Below are positions 38,701 through 50,900 of a DNA stretch of 64,000 nt, piece after piece. Every line of letters begins with the position of its first letter. The first letter of the stretch is position 1. The notes beneath the pieces were generated by a model that was given only the letters and a program-made list of their open reading frames with translations, did not search any database and had not been told where the DNA came from. The position numbers and the translations under genes are program-made. Origin of the DNA: Hymenolepis diminuta (Eukaryota; Platyhelminthes; Cestoda; Cyclophyllidea; Hymenolepididae); contig CAADRB010000016.1 of NCBI GenBank assembly GCA_900708905.1, positions 1,493,000 to 1,556,999 on the forward strand, read 5' to 3'.

Positions 38701-41700
38701 AAGAGGAGAAAAGATTTTCAGAGTAAAGAAGAGAATCATGATATCTGCCGCCGAAGGTGAATCAGAAGCATCCCCAACTCCCTATCTTAGGTCTTTCAAC
38801 CCCCTCCTCCCCTATCTTCATCACTCCTTTTGCTCTTCTTCTTTTGGCCTCTTCTACTGCCCTCTTCTATTTTCCGTGTTTTTGGAAAGATTTATAATTA
38901 CTAGTACCCATCCTGAGGATTGAACTATTTTAGAGATTCGGGGGATTCGATTCCATCGAGGGCATATCAATTTTTTAGTTAAGTGAAGAAAGATATTTTT
39001 ATGTTTATGCTTGTTGATTAGAGCCCAAAAATGATGACTTCTAAAAACTTCAACTGCTGCATATGTAAAGATGTAATTAGCCAAAGGCATCGTCAATCGA
39101 GGCAGTTTTTAATGATTACTCAGTTAAAGAGGTGCCCAGATATCCTTCTTGTTTATTTTTTATCCTCTGAATGTAATTTCAAGAAGGAATTAAGTGGTTA
39201 TGGACTTTACTAGCCACTAGTTTATTTATAAATTTTAGTAATTTAATTTTTACTTTTAATAGTCATAACAAGATATGAAAGTTATTTCATTGAAGATTTT
39301 CAGTGACGCGGAATACTCAATACGATGCACTATTATTGCTTGTAAAAAATTCAAAAGATGCCGCCATTAATAAATAATAAACATCAAATATCAGAACTTA
39401 CAGGATGGTTTAATAAGTAGTATGTTGAAAAAACCGTCGCTTATCGCATATTATTAATTTGGCTGTAATAGAATGTTAATGAACTGAGGTGACATAAACA
39501 ACGACGGAAATGAATCAATTATTCACCAAGCATTGAATATAAGGAATACAACTCCATTTTTGAAACTGGGGATCGAATTATGACGTTTGAACATCAAAAT
39601 ATTAGGCAGTAACTGTGCTTTATATGAGAATGTGGTCAATACAATGCTTCCAGAGCAAAAATGAAGTTAGACCCACCACTTCTTAACTTCAAAAGCTACT
39701 TTTCTTAACCCCCTCACCTTGTGCTTGTTTCCTATTACCTTTATTCACATGCTTTCACATGATTAAAACTTTGAAAAGTTATTTTACTGCCATGGTCATA
39801 ACAATAAAGAGTGAAAGGACAAGGATCGCAAATGAGTCAATAAATAAATTCAAGAATTTAAATCCTAGATCCTAAATAACTTTAGCAATTTGCTTCCCGA
39901 ATGTGGTTTGCTGCGTCATGTCCCAAAGTTTCAAGGTTCGACTTTCTTGATCTGTGGTCTAGGTTCCTGAACGAGTTCAGGCTAGACAGAATGTTTAGAG
40001 TCGTTGAGTGGTTGACCACGTTATTTCAGTGATTGAATCTCGATAGAGAGTTTTAAACACATTAAGTAAAATAACCGATAATAAAAATTAATTCGAATCA
40101 AGAAAGATAAGGAGCATACTTGAATGTAGGCCTTAAAATTCGCATATAATTCACTTGATTGCCTTTGGTGGCCTAATAACAACTGGAATCTAGAAGGAAA
40201 GTATCAAAATCACCGGCTTGTTTATTCTCTTTACTTTATAATATTCAAAAAAATATTTCAGCAAAATTATTTAATAGTAAGATCTAATATTCTAAAGGTT
40301 CAAGTGCTTAGATCAAAGTCACTTTCTAATTAAACATTGGGTTCTATGACAATTGCTTATCTGCCCTGAAAAATTTCTCTTTAGAACATCGCTTAATTAA
40401 ATTTTGCTAAAAATAAATTTCACCAGAAACAGAAGCGCATGGGTTAATAAAAATAAATTTATTTGAAGAATAAAACAAGGCATTATTTCTTACCTTACCT
40501 TCAATGAATTTTGTGCTGAAATTCCCAGAAAAGATAGGCACCCTGATCACCTTTCCCCCTCCAAATACAACTGTTTTACCGGGTAGTCATAAATATATTC
40601 CGCTTTATTTATTTAAATCACATTAGAGTTTTTATTTATTTTTAACAAAAAGGTTAATTTGTTTTTAGAATCATCCATAAATTAAAAACAACTTTTGTGT
40701 TCACAGAAGTAGAAACAAATGATAAGTTCAAAAAATTTTGCCGATCAAATGTTGAGAAAACTTGCCAATTATTTAAAAAATTAATTTTTATTCCACAAAA
40801 AAATTTCTGTAATCACAGCTGGAATTTAGACAATAAAATGAATATACATTTTGATATAGTTCTTCTCAACAGTCAAAAGCACCTCCCTGTTATCATTCAT
40901 ATGGCATTCTTCATTACCTCTTGGGACATCATTGGTACCTCGTGGGTTTGAAAACCCCGGGATAAATTTGGAAGAATTAATTAAGCGCCTTTTAGACCAA
41001 CTATTTTAAAATTAATGCAATCGGATCGGCTTGTTCTTTTCAATATCAAGGGTAGAGAATAAGTGAAAATATATTTTAAAATTTTTTTCAAATGTGAAAT
41101 ATGATTTTAAACTTCAACAGTAGTGAATAATACATAAAAATGTATTGAATATGTAGAGATTAATTATTTAAAATTTAATTAATTATAACAAGAGGCATAA
41201 GCAGAGTGGGATCAAATTCAATTATCTCTAATTTTGTGAAATTCGAAATAATTGATCTGTAGCGCATGCAAAATGCACCAATCCACGACCCGATTATTAA
41301 TTAGTAAGATTTTATCAGTTGTTCATTAACAAATAAAGTACACACAATCTGTCAACTCAATAACCCCCATTTATCAGAACCCGGGTTCCGATCCCTCAGT
41401 GCTGACGCTCTTCCGAATTAAACTGCCACAGACTCCTTTCTCCTTCGTTTCTCATTTCACTAAATTTGCCCAATGTATATTGTATTGGCCTCAACTCTTG
41501 ATATTCGCATTTTCGGGAGGCTCTGGTAGCTTGCTAACCTTTATGAAGTTCATTAGTTCTGTAAGTAATAAATTAGTTGGAATTTTCAGGTAGCCTTATT
41601 GGCGGAATTAAAACTGTCTCAGGTTGAATAATGCTAAATATATAACAAAGAAGGCAATAATAAAATGAAGAAAACAAGAAATTATGATGTTTGATTATGG

Positions 41701-42899
41701 AGGGGGTCTAAACAAAGAGGATGATAGAAGCACTTCGAGGAATGTCTAAAAGTAGGAAATTAAAGTCTTACAACATCTAAACCCACAAATCGTAAGGCTG
41801 TCATTCAACAGTTTATCTTTCATAATGTTTAAGTTATTCCTTATCATTACTATATAGACATTCCCCGTGACTCATTTTCATATGATTTCACAACCAACCT
41901 CCTTTCACATAAAATGTCTTGAAACAGTCATCCAGTGGGCAAGTATGTAGAATGTCTGCACCTTGATTATGGTCTGTCCGCCAGTGTTTTCTCATCTCAT
42001 GTGCTTTTGTGAAGAGTCGGTGACAGACAACATCCACGTAGACTCTTTCCCTGCAACTCAGACCAGTTATTTAATAAAAATAAAATATCTAATTTTCCTC
42101 AGAAAAAATTCTAAAATTTAATTTATGTGTTTGAAATAAATTTGTTATTGAGATATTATTATTAGGAATAATGACGAATAGGGTTATGGTAGGAATAAAA
42201 AATAACGATATATTTTCAACATAGAATCCTTGAAAATATTGTCTCCTTTCTTATTTGCGTCAAGTTATGATGTAGAAGAGTTGATTACATTAAAGTGTGC
42301 ATCCTTTTGGTGGAAATATAGAAAATTTGCTGGATTCTACTTTATGAAATCGAAGGATTTTCAGAATAATAACAACCATTCATTTAGACAAGAAGATCAC
42401 ATACTGTCAGACGGATAGGAAATGAGAGTCAGAGTAGGGGGAAATGAGCGGCCAGTAGACGGGGAAGAGATCGCAGGAAGGACTATAGAAACCGGGCACT
42501 CCAGCCACCTCCTACTACAACACCTTTCACTAGTCACCACTATCTCCGGTACTTAATATCCTTCTTCATTTTGCACTTCCGCAAATTTCCGCATATCTCA
42601 ATCGAAGCAACACCTTAACAATGTGAAACAAACATCGTACGTCATTAAAGGTGATTTCATTTTAATAAAATATGACGTAAAGTAATTTTTTCATTACACT
42701 ACGGTTTTGTCTTCTTTGTTATTTTTTAAATCGATAATGACAAGAAAAAATCAAATTCTGTTTTTAGCATAAGAAGATAGTGAAAGTTTATTTGTATCAT
42801 AACTCTGGGATCCAAATAGAATTGAAAAATTGATCACAATTGATTCAAATAGCTAGTGATTTGAGTATAATCAGTAATTTTTAATATAATTTTGATGCC
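35796..42899. other. Gene-free stretch with assembly gap
   Basis: Contains the 525-base gap and a TG tract at 36.16 kb. A possible degenerate SINE fragment lies near 41385-41425 (GGGTTCCGATCCC then GCTCTTCCGAATT). No gene is supported. Confidence 0.5.
36715..37239. other. Assembly gap (525 N)
   Basis: A block of undetermined bases. The open frames that span it are artefacts of N translation. Confidence 1.
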
Positions 42900-43221
42900 T
42901 CATACTTTCCTTTTCATACTTGAATCCTGAATTGGATCGGCACTCTTTTCCAAATCTGGTAAGGGGAAATAAAGTATGGTCGGACTTATTTTCGTGTTTG
43001 CCGTTATCTTAACATGCATTTGACTAGTAGAAGTTGATGAGACCATGAGAGACGCAGATATTGATCGAGGCCGATGCTTAAGACGGTGGTTGTCATCAGT
43101 ATTAACTGAAGGTATCACAGCGTTGATAAGTCCGTGTGGTCTCGGACCGACTAAATAATTCAAATTTTAGCATGTAAAGAGTGAGCTGTCAAGGCTTACT
43201 GTCTCTGGTCATCTCCATCAT
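42900..43221 (-). CDS. Tentative two-exon gene or 3' end of a gene, 90 aa, unknown function
   Basis: Exon 2 (43150-42900) follows a good acceptor (GAATTATTTAG) and reads 82 residues to a stop. Its composition is protein-like, rich in Ser, Pro, His and Arg, with GPRPHGLIN, HRLKHRPRS and LPDLEKSADP. A 49-nt intron with a canonical GTAAGC donor joins it in phase to a short exon at 43221-43200 coding MMEMTRD. That ATG may be the start, or the short exon may be internal: an acceptor-like AACTTATCAG sits just upstream. There are no membrane segments or known motifs, and I do not recognise the family. The evidence is the phase-consistent intron and non-repetitive composition. Confidence 0.4.
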
Positions 43222-44520
43222 CAACTGATAAGTTCTTTTATAACTTCGGATATGGGCGAGTGGAGAAAACCAAAGGCGTCACCGAGGCTAGTAGTCATGA
43301 ATTTTAGAGATTTGATCTCTTTGATATTTCCTTCGATGAGCCATTAATTCTTAAAAATGGCGGTTAATCATCTATTATGAATCCGAGGCAACCTATGGTA
43401 AACCAACCCCAAATAACCCGTGAACTCCTTCGGTATCAACATTTTATCTCCTGTCGGATTGGGGTTCTACACTGATCGCGCTTCTGCTTCAGAACCGATC
43501 ATATCCTCGAGAGTCATACGACCCTACTTTTCACTTCTCCTTGTTTCTAAGTTTTCTAATAAATTTTGGTAGATAAAGCGCTGCCTCCTTTCAATCTTAT
43601 TTTGCAATGAAATCGGCAATAATCAAGAAGGACGATAACTTAGCGAAGTCAAATCCGGACAGTGGATTTTTTCCCCAAAATGTTATGTCGCTGCTCGTTA
43701 AAATTCTACATTCGAATTTAAATAAATAAACAATTTAAAAGCAGAAAAGTGGTAACTTAACTTCAGAAATATCTTTAGAAAGCGATGACCTCAGAATTTC
43801 AAAACTTCTCTATAAGCATTATGTTAGCTTTAAGACGTAATTGGACGTTTTTTATCTGTTCTATTGTTCAACGACTGAAGATCAATAAATTGAGACGAGA
43901 TCTTCTACTGAATTCCCTCCATGGAAGAAGTTGAGTAATGCCGTTTTTTCCAGCTTCTTATGAGAACTAAATGCGGTGTTGTCAAATGTTTTTATTGTAT
44001 GTTCCTACTTTAATGGAGTGGAAGAAAAAGTAATCAATTCAAGCAAATTTATTAGTGAATTACGTTTCTGCATAATCCATCAAAGGGGTACCTCTGGAAT
44101 TCCGAGTTTTTTCACCAAAACTTTTATCACAAACAGGAGAAAACCAGAGGTAAATCACAGCGATAGATAAATCTACTGCAATGCTTTTCTGCTCGAAAAT
44201 GGCATCAAATGTCTTTTTTGCAAATATTTATATGAATAATATTTTATTTCAGATCTTCTAATAGGATATTCAAAACCAATTTCTCCTTAGGCTGCAAGTG
44301 ACTTGTTAATACATGCTACATGAATTTATGAAACTTTCTGACTAAATAATAGTAATAGCCCTTTTGTGTAAATAAAATAATAATTAAACAAAAAAGACTA
44401 GGCGGAAAACTTGCAAATTTCCATCGTGGGAAGGCAGCTGACATTGGGTGACAGAAAAGTCCAATAAGGGTATCATGCTTGGCTGGATCCTAACCCGGCT
44501 GGCGCACATTCGCTTTGAAC
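43222..44520. other. Gene-free stretch upstream of the 42.9 kb candidate gene
   Basis: Could contain further 5' exons of the minus-strand candidate. On that strand short open pieces such as MTLEDMIGSEAEARS near 43490-43540 look protein-like but lack good splice sites. I see nothing firm. Confidence 0.4.
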
Positions 44521-44735
44521 GCCGGTGGCGTATTGGTCACCGTGCATGTCTGCTATTTCAGAGGTCATGGATTCGATTTCCATCGGTGCACATCCAGTGA
44601 GCCGAATGGTCAACCGCTTTGGCTTACGTTAAAGGCGACAGAATTCAAGTTCCTCACCAGGGAGGCTCCAAAATAACTTTCTCTCTAGATGAGCGTTGGA
44701 AAACACTTTCCTAAATAGACTTGACAATATAAAAG
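44521..44735 (+). mobile_element. SINE-like element, copy 5, best preserved
   Basis: Best copy of the family. It has an A-box-like TGGCGTATTGG at 44526-44536 and a B-box-like GGATTCGATTTCC at about 44569-44581, spaced as in tRNA genes, so the head is probably tRNA-derived. Then come CCAGTGAGCCGAATGGTCAA, TTTGGCTTACGTTAAAGGCG, ACAGAATTCAAGTTCCTCAC, CAGGGAGGCTCC, GATGAGCGTTGGAAAACACT and TTCCTAAATAGACTTGACAA. It has no coding capacity, and mobility would depend on a LINE supplied elsewhere. Confidence 0.7.
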
Positions 44736-45412
44736 GATAAAGTTGGGAGTTTCAAAAAGACGTTGAGAATAAAGTCAGGATATCAAATAGATCTGAGTTT
44801 CGCGTTGTACAATACTTGCTCAAAGATGAGTTCAATACTTCATGTTTCAAAATTTAACTTTTATGAATTATCTCCAGAACTGCTGACTAACTTCTTGCCA
44901 GCTATGTCCAGTGTTTATTGACCAGATAATAAATTGGGACAGTCGACCTTACCACTTCAAGTTACTCTTTTAAAGGCAGAGAAAGCGGGGTTTATAACAC
45001 ATATTTTTATAATAATTATTAAAGTGGGCACATGTGAGTAGAAATGATACTTTGAGCACAGAAAAACTCACTAGAGTTCACTCAAGGCAAACTTTAATAA
45101 AAATTTTTAAAATATTGACTTAGTATTAAAACACTGTCATCGGTTTTTAAACAAAAGAGAAACTTTGATTAGTGTGTGACTGTCACTCGCTCGTTTAGCG
45201 ATTACAGACAAGTACATTTCGGTTGGCTGTTAATAAAAAGTCCAATCAGAACTTGATCAGAAGTTGTGAAATCAATCATAGTTTTAGATTGAAAAGGAGA
45301 CAAATACACGGCGACGAGGTAATGGACTAACAGTATTTAAGAGTAGATCTAGAATTTGATTCAGAAAATTATTCGGTGTATTAAACACATTCATTGTATA
45401 ATCAGGATCAGG

Positions 45413-45636
45413 ATGCCGGAAGCGCAGTTGTTAACGTACTTGTCTGCAAAGTGTGAGGCCGCGTATGCAATACCCATTAGTATGCACCCAGTGGGCGGAA
45501 TTGCCAATCGCGCTGGTTAATTCTGGCTAATAAATTGACCGACAAAAATTAGAGTTACTTACCACGACGGGCCTATTATTTTCCACTTCTATTCAAGATG
45601 AATGTTAGAAAATTATTACCAAATTGGGCGTCATCT
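45413..45636 (+). mobile_element. SINE-like element, copy 6
   Basis: Head AGCGCAGTTGTTAACGTACT then TGTCTGCAAAGTGTGAGGCC, followed by CACCCAGTGGGCGGAATTGC, CGCGCTGGTTAATTCTGG, CTAATAAATTGACCGACA, AGAGTTACTTACCACGACGG, GATGAATGTTAGAAAATTAT and AATTGGGCGTCATC. It lies less than 700 bases after the 44.5 kb copy in the same orientation but is clearly diverged, so this is not a recent tandem duplication. Confidence 0.65.
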
Positions 45637-46727
45637 TGATTTTCTTTTACAGAATAGTACTACGGATCAAAGACTGGAGAGAGATAGTTGAAAGGAAACT
45701 GACTTTTGGAACATGGGAAATCAACCTTCTCACGCCTCGTTATTAGCTCAAATTAATCAACTAGATTCGTTCTCATTAACAAATATTTCACTGGGTTCCA
45801 AACTACCTAGTTAGATCAAATGCTTCTTGGTTGGTATTAGGGACAAATGGGGAAAAATGTGTTAGACCTAAGAAAGTAACATTTGTATGCAAGGAAGAAG
45901 AAGGAGAAGAAAGAGCAGGGGAATTAGCCAGACAACGGGAAAATGATCGTAGACAATTAGTAATACTCCCTCCCCCCTCTTGTCTTTGAACTGCCACCAA
46001 GGCCACCTCCTCAGTATATTATCGGCCGACTAACACAAAACGCGTCTACTTCGTGCAATCAAATGTATCCATTCGAGTAGAGGTGAATCAGATAAGTCAC
46101 CAATGATGTCTGTTTAATTTCCTATTCTTTAATGTGATTTGCTGAAAAATATTGATTTATTATCATATTTTGATCCTTTTTCTCGTAATATCTCCAAGTA
46201 TCTGTGTTTCTGGATGTCAGTTTGATTTCATTTTGAAAAAAAACTCTACAACTATTTGCGGTAATTCCGGCTTATTTCACATTTCACTGTTATCATGACC
46301 CTAAAAAACATTTTCATTTTATAACCCACACCAGAGCAATGCATTACAATCGTTGTCGTGGTTAAGCACCTAAAGGAGGGAAAGCAGAACACTTCAAAAC
46401 GGGATAAGAGTGAGTTGGGTTCAGTTTACAGATATTTTTCTTAATGCATACAGTTTGCTGCCTCATATTATAATCTTCTAATTTTCAAATATGGCTAGTT
46501 ATCCTTTGGGTTCCTGAGGCGCTTCATATCCTGACCTTATTTGCTAATTGATTCATGTGGATGGTTGGACAAATCATTTCAATAAACATGTTTACTTCGA
46601 ACGGTATGCAGCTATTAGTTAGCATATCTGAGCCCTTGAGAGTTCAATAAAGGTGAGCTCTGAGAAATTCCCGATAAGCTTATTATGCAATCTCTGCTTT
46701 CTCGTCCATCGAAGGATCAATATAATT

Positions 46728-46960
46728 TGAAGTGGCACAACCGACCATCACGATTAAAATTCGGTCAATAAACCAGCTGACGATTCATAAACCTTGAATT
46801 TTGAGGCGTGAATATATATATATATATAATATACAACCCGAATCCAAAGATAGTGCGATACGTGGACTTTCCTCCCAACATCTTTTCGATTCCTTCCCCT
46901 TTACCATTTATCAGACTCACCATTAACTAATTTCATTTGCATTACCGGAAGGGAAAATTG
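46728..46960 (+). repeat. R2 interspersed repeat, copy 4, with embedded AT microsatellite
   Basis: Contains AAGTGGCACAACCGACCATC, ATTAAAATTCGGTCAATAAA, TTGAATTTTGAGGCGTG, then a (TA)n tract at 46812-46831, TACAACCCGAATCCAAAGAT, TTTCGATTCCTTCCCCTTTA and CAGACTCACCATTAACTAAT. The microsatellite replaces the usual linker between the GAATTTT and AACCCGAATCCAAA blocks. Confidence 0.5.
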
Positions 46961-47482
46961 TACATTTTTTGTCATTTTGCTGATTATAACATAAGTACTT
47001 CATAAAATCAGTATTTTGGCAATCACAAGAAAATTTATCTGAAGTTTTTGGTCAATTTTCCTGACCTGTAAACTGGTCAATACGGTCTGGACTCAATGGA
47101 GGGTGAGTTATATCTGTAAAGTAATAAATCTTGCAACCTGATTCTAAAGATCTAATTTTGTAGAAGCAGATGCTCTTACTTTATTTTGAACTCCTATCCG
47201 TCCCTTCCTCGTCCATTGGCCTGTTTTCACCGGTGGTTGTTTGCCTTACCGTGGGTTAACGAATTAAACTATCACATGAGAATCGCCAAAGGCAAGAAGA
47301 TAATGAGTTGAAAACTAAATCCCATCCAGCAAGGAATCTGGAGGCAGATGTTTCAAGCCCGGCCGCAATAAGGCAATTTTTAATTTGTGGTAGGTGTTCA
47401 AATCAAGAAATATTCGATATCATCTTGATTCACTGTCACGAATTCTTGGTCTATCGAGATGCTTAAACTCGACATTGTTAAC

Positions 47483-47672
47483 CCGGTGGAACAGTGATCA
47501 ACACTCGCGTCCGCGAAATTAACTATCGTGTGCCCACCCCACTGTTTAAGTCCAGGTAATAGAGAGGATAACAGAATCTGAGTTTATTATCAGATTTGCT
47601 CCATGATGGTACCTCTCTACCCAGGATGAGCGTCGGAAAGTGCTTTTCTAATTGGCTTAGAAGGTAAATCAC
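47483..47672 (+). mobile_element. SINE-like element, copy 7
   Basis: Carries GGTGGAACAGTGATCAACAC, CGCGTCCGCGAAATTAAC, then GTCCAGGTAATAGAGAGGAT, AACAGAATCTGAGTTTATTA, CTCCATGATGGTACCTCTCT and ACCCAGGATGAGCGTCGGAA. ACAGAATCTGAGTT and GGATGAGCGT-GGAAA are shared with the other copies. Confidence 0.6.
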
Positions 47673-50377
47673 AGTTACAGAGAGAAAGGCAATCCGGAGA
47701 TAGAACTGAAAGTCACTTGAGCCTATTAGTCAGTAAACCCACGGTGGTGTCATGCTGTCAATTAAACGGGTCAGCATGGACACCAGCTCTTCAAGGGAGA
47801 AAAAGAAACAAAAGTGGCATTTTACACACCTCAACGGCCATGCATGCATCACGTGACTTCGGGAAAGGAACAAGGTCAAGGGAATCGGCACCCGTATATA
47901 GCTTCTGTCCCCTTCTTCTCTCCCGAAACTAGACCATTATGACCCAAAAAATTACCGTGTGAACTGTTGAACTTTTCTTTTAACTAATGTATTAGTCGCT
48001 ATATTTCAATTTTTTGTTTCTTTAAGCCGTTCTCGAAAAAGAGAAGCGATTTGTATTCAACGTGGAAAATGGGGGCTGTTCACTGATTGATAATAATAAC
48101 AAGTCATGCTAAAAGATCTCTTTTAGCTTTAAAGATGAGTGGAGTGCCTTCAGAACTCTATCTTTTAGTCTTTCTCCTACTTTCAGCTGAATCAGAGCTC
48201 ACTGGTGGAACGCTTACATATGTGGATTCATAGAATTAGCCAATACTGACACCCGGGCCAATTTTCATCTGATAATTTTTGAAACTAATTGTTACTCGAT
48301 CTTAAAGTTCCTGAATATCTGAAATCAAATCTAGAAGAGTCATTACTTTTCAGGATTACAATTTCCTAATTTCATCCCTCTCTTTCTCTATTAAAAACGG
48401 TACTGAAAGCTATACCTCTCTAAAATTCAACTTGCATCATTCATGTTAATTTTAGCGGGTCATTTTCTTTAGAATAAATTTACTTAACCCATTGAAAAAT
48501 AAAGTTGAGAAGACTCAGAAAAGATCGAGGGTTCCCCCTTAAACCATTCTGGTTACATTACGATACACAGCACTACAGATACATTTTACAATTTTTCAAT
48601 GAGGAAAGCAACTGATATGGGAAAAGTAAAATTCAGTCGGGAGTAACGAGAGGGAATTGAATAAAGAGCGACGAAATTATTACTTCATCAGATTTTCAAA
48701 TTCGGATTTTAGAAGATTCAGTTAGTGATCAGTTCTCTGACTCACGTTCCGAAATTCGAATTCCATAATTCATCCCCTGAATTATTGATTAAATCTTTGC
48801 TTACAATCTTCGGCGTATATTGATGGGTTGTTTGGCTGCGACGAGTCACTTTTCCAAATATTATTACCTATACTATTTTCATAAATAAGCCGACAGTCAT
48901 TATATTAATACACTGCATTTGTGTTAATGTCTCAATGGTTAATGTACATTCACCTGTGTACAACCAGTGGTGTATTCAATGCTGCTTAACGGGAGAGATG
49001 GAAGAATTGTAGAAAGAGTGGCTCCAGGACACCTTTCTCCTATCAAGGTCTAGTGTTGTGAAAGTTTACCTTAATGACCTTGGGAGACTATTTTCGCACA
49101 ATAATATAATAATATAGACAAATATGTTGAGAATCTTACTTCCTTTATATCAAAACATATTTGGAGATTTAATATAAAACCATACTTCTGTTCTATATTA
49201 CGCCCCTTTCCGACATGATATAGAAAGCACTACAAGATTCCAAAATTGATAATCATGTTTCAGTTGAAGTCAGTAACAGTCGGCTTCTTTCCCTTTAAAG
49301 GATTTTTACTGGAATACCGCTTTCAAGTGATTACTGCTAAAGTCAAACCCTTAAAGAATACAAATTTCGTTTCACTCGATAGTAACTCATAGAACATTTA
49401 TTCACCTGGTATGAATAGATTGGAATATTGTCAAAGTGGATAAATAAGGGGGAAAAACTCTTGTTCATCAGTATTTCGGGCTCCAAATTAACTGCAGAAT
49501 GTATATCTACTACTTTAAGGAATATTTTATTGCCATTTTTCGGTGATTTTAAGTAATTAAATAACTTCCGACTGCACAAACTTCGTAGATCCAAACTTCG
49601 TAGCAGACCCAAATAGTTATCGATATTCGACCTCCTATATCCATTAACTTTGCGATGGCACTGCGTGGGGATTTCAACATTGCTTTTATTTTTAATTAAA
49701 TTTTATTGTTTTATTCATAATTGCCGATTGCTAACCACACAGATAGCTTGTCAATAACAGGAAATTGTCTCAAACCCCCCTGAGAATGGAATGTTACCAA
49801 GGTTCCCGATCGTCAATGCACACCCTGTTATGCTTGCCAAACCTCTTGAGAGATCTAAACCGTAGCCAGACTACAACTCTCCCATCTTTTACCATATTAA
49901 TCGTCTAGGCTCCCACTTTACCTTAAAGCTATTTCTACTGGCTTTGCTAAATAGCTCAAAACCTGACTCCTACTTTCCGAGAGTTATCTTTTGCAATCCC
50001 AGCTCGTATCTTCAACTCCTACATCCCACAGCCAATCTGACCTCTATTACTTCATGTTTTTCCTAAACGTACATGGAAATCATCGTTAAGAAATAATATC
50101 TTCCGAATAATTGGGTCAAACTGTTTTATAATTTTTAAGTAAATTTAAAGCAAGGTCTTGCAAAGGTCCCACGAACTATTTCGAAAATCAAAAGGTGTAT
50201 AAATTAGACCAGAATACGAAAGTTCCCTTTAAATTAAGTACTGCTGTGTCGCTTCATCTTCCACGTATTCCTAATTCTGAAATGAATTTGGACAAGACAG
50301 CAATGCGTGGCTGTAAAACAGAAAAGAAAAGATTTAATGACATGTGAAAGGCATAATCTACCGCTGATCTACTGAAT
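47673..50377. other. Gene-free stretch
   Basis: Apart from the antisense R2 copy at 48.7 kb I see nothing. The frames at 47717-47932 and 49343-49612 are unsupported. Confidence 0.5.
48640..48795 (-). repeat. R2 interspersed repeat, copy 5, antisense
   Basis: On the minus strand: TCAGGGGATGAATTATGGAA, TTCGAATTTCGGAACGTGAG, TCTTCTAAAATCCGAATTTG and TTTATTCAATTCCCTCTCG. The block GGGGA(T/C)GAATT-TG-AATTCGAATTT is shared with the 4.1 kb copy. Confidence 0.45.
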
Positions 50378-50638
50378 TTTTTCTGGAACATAATTTTTGA
50401 GCCAGATCATCAATTTCTGGTTAAGATAATAGAAGACGCCATCTTATATCTTGTGAATTTATTTTAAGCGGATAGATTGTTTTTATCTATTCGTGACACA
50501 TCAATTAATAAATTTAATAAATCACAGAGAGACAAAAATATCCATTTTCCTTCTTGAGAAAACATCTGAACCCAGACAACAATAAAGCAGTTCAATACGG
50601 ATTAAAAGAGGGGATCGACAAGAAGCAAAAGATTAAAG
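50378..50638 (+). CDS. Possible linker-histone-like coding fragment, very tentative
   Basis: Two adjacent open segments could be spliced: one ending at 50452 (EPDHQFLVKIIEDAILYL, donor CTT/GTGAAT) and one at 50530-50638 (FSFLRKHLNPDNNKAVQYGL, then KEGIDKKQKIKG, donor AAAG/GTAGGA). Read together they follow the order of the winged-helix H1/H5 domain: helix with V-x-x-I-x-x-A-I, then L-R-K-H-L, then N-N-K-x-V-x-x-G-L-K-x-x-I. The splice would need an acceptor ending CAGAG, and the usual glycine-rich wing after this point was not found downstream. No start codon was identified. This may be a decayed copy or coincidence. Confidence 0.15.
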
Positions 50639-50900
50639 GTAGGATATTAAATTTGTTATACACTATTTCGGTTCAAGTTACACGCTCTTTACTCACTAAG
50701 TATCCTGCACTTCCTCAAGGTCTAAAGTTCGAGAGTCTAGAGCTTATTGAACTGTTTATGAAATTAAGTAATTAGTTAAAAGAACGACTTAATCTATCCA
50801 TGATACTTGATCCGGTTAATATTCAAATTATCAGCGGTAAGTAATAATTGAATATTTTTAATGCAAATCATATTCAATAAATCATTTCTCACTCAGAAGG

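Noticed and set aside
41385..41425. tRNA B-box-like GGGTTCCGATCCC
   Set aside because: No matching A box at the right distance and no cloverleaf. It is at most a degenerate SINE fragment.
45803..46006. 67-codon minus-strand frame rich in Ser and Pro
   Set aside because: It starts at a non-ATG codon. The composition reflects pyrimidine-rich tracts, and no domain or exon partner was found.
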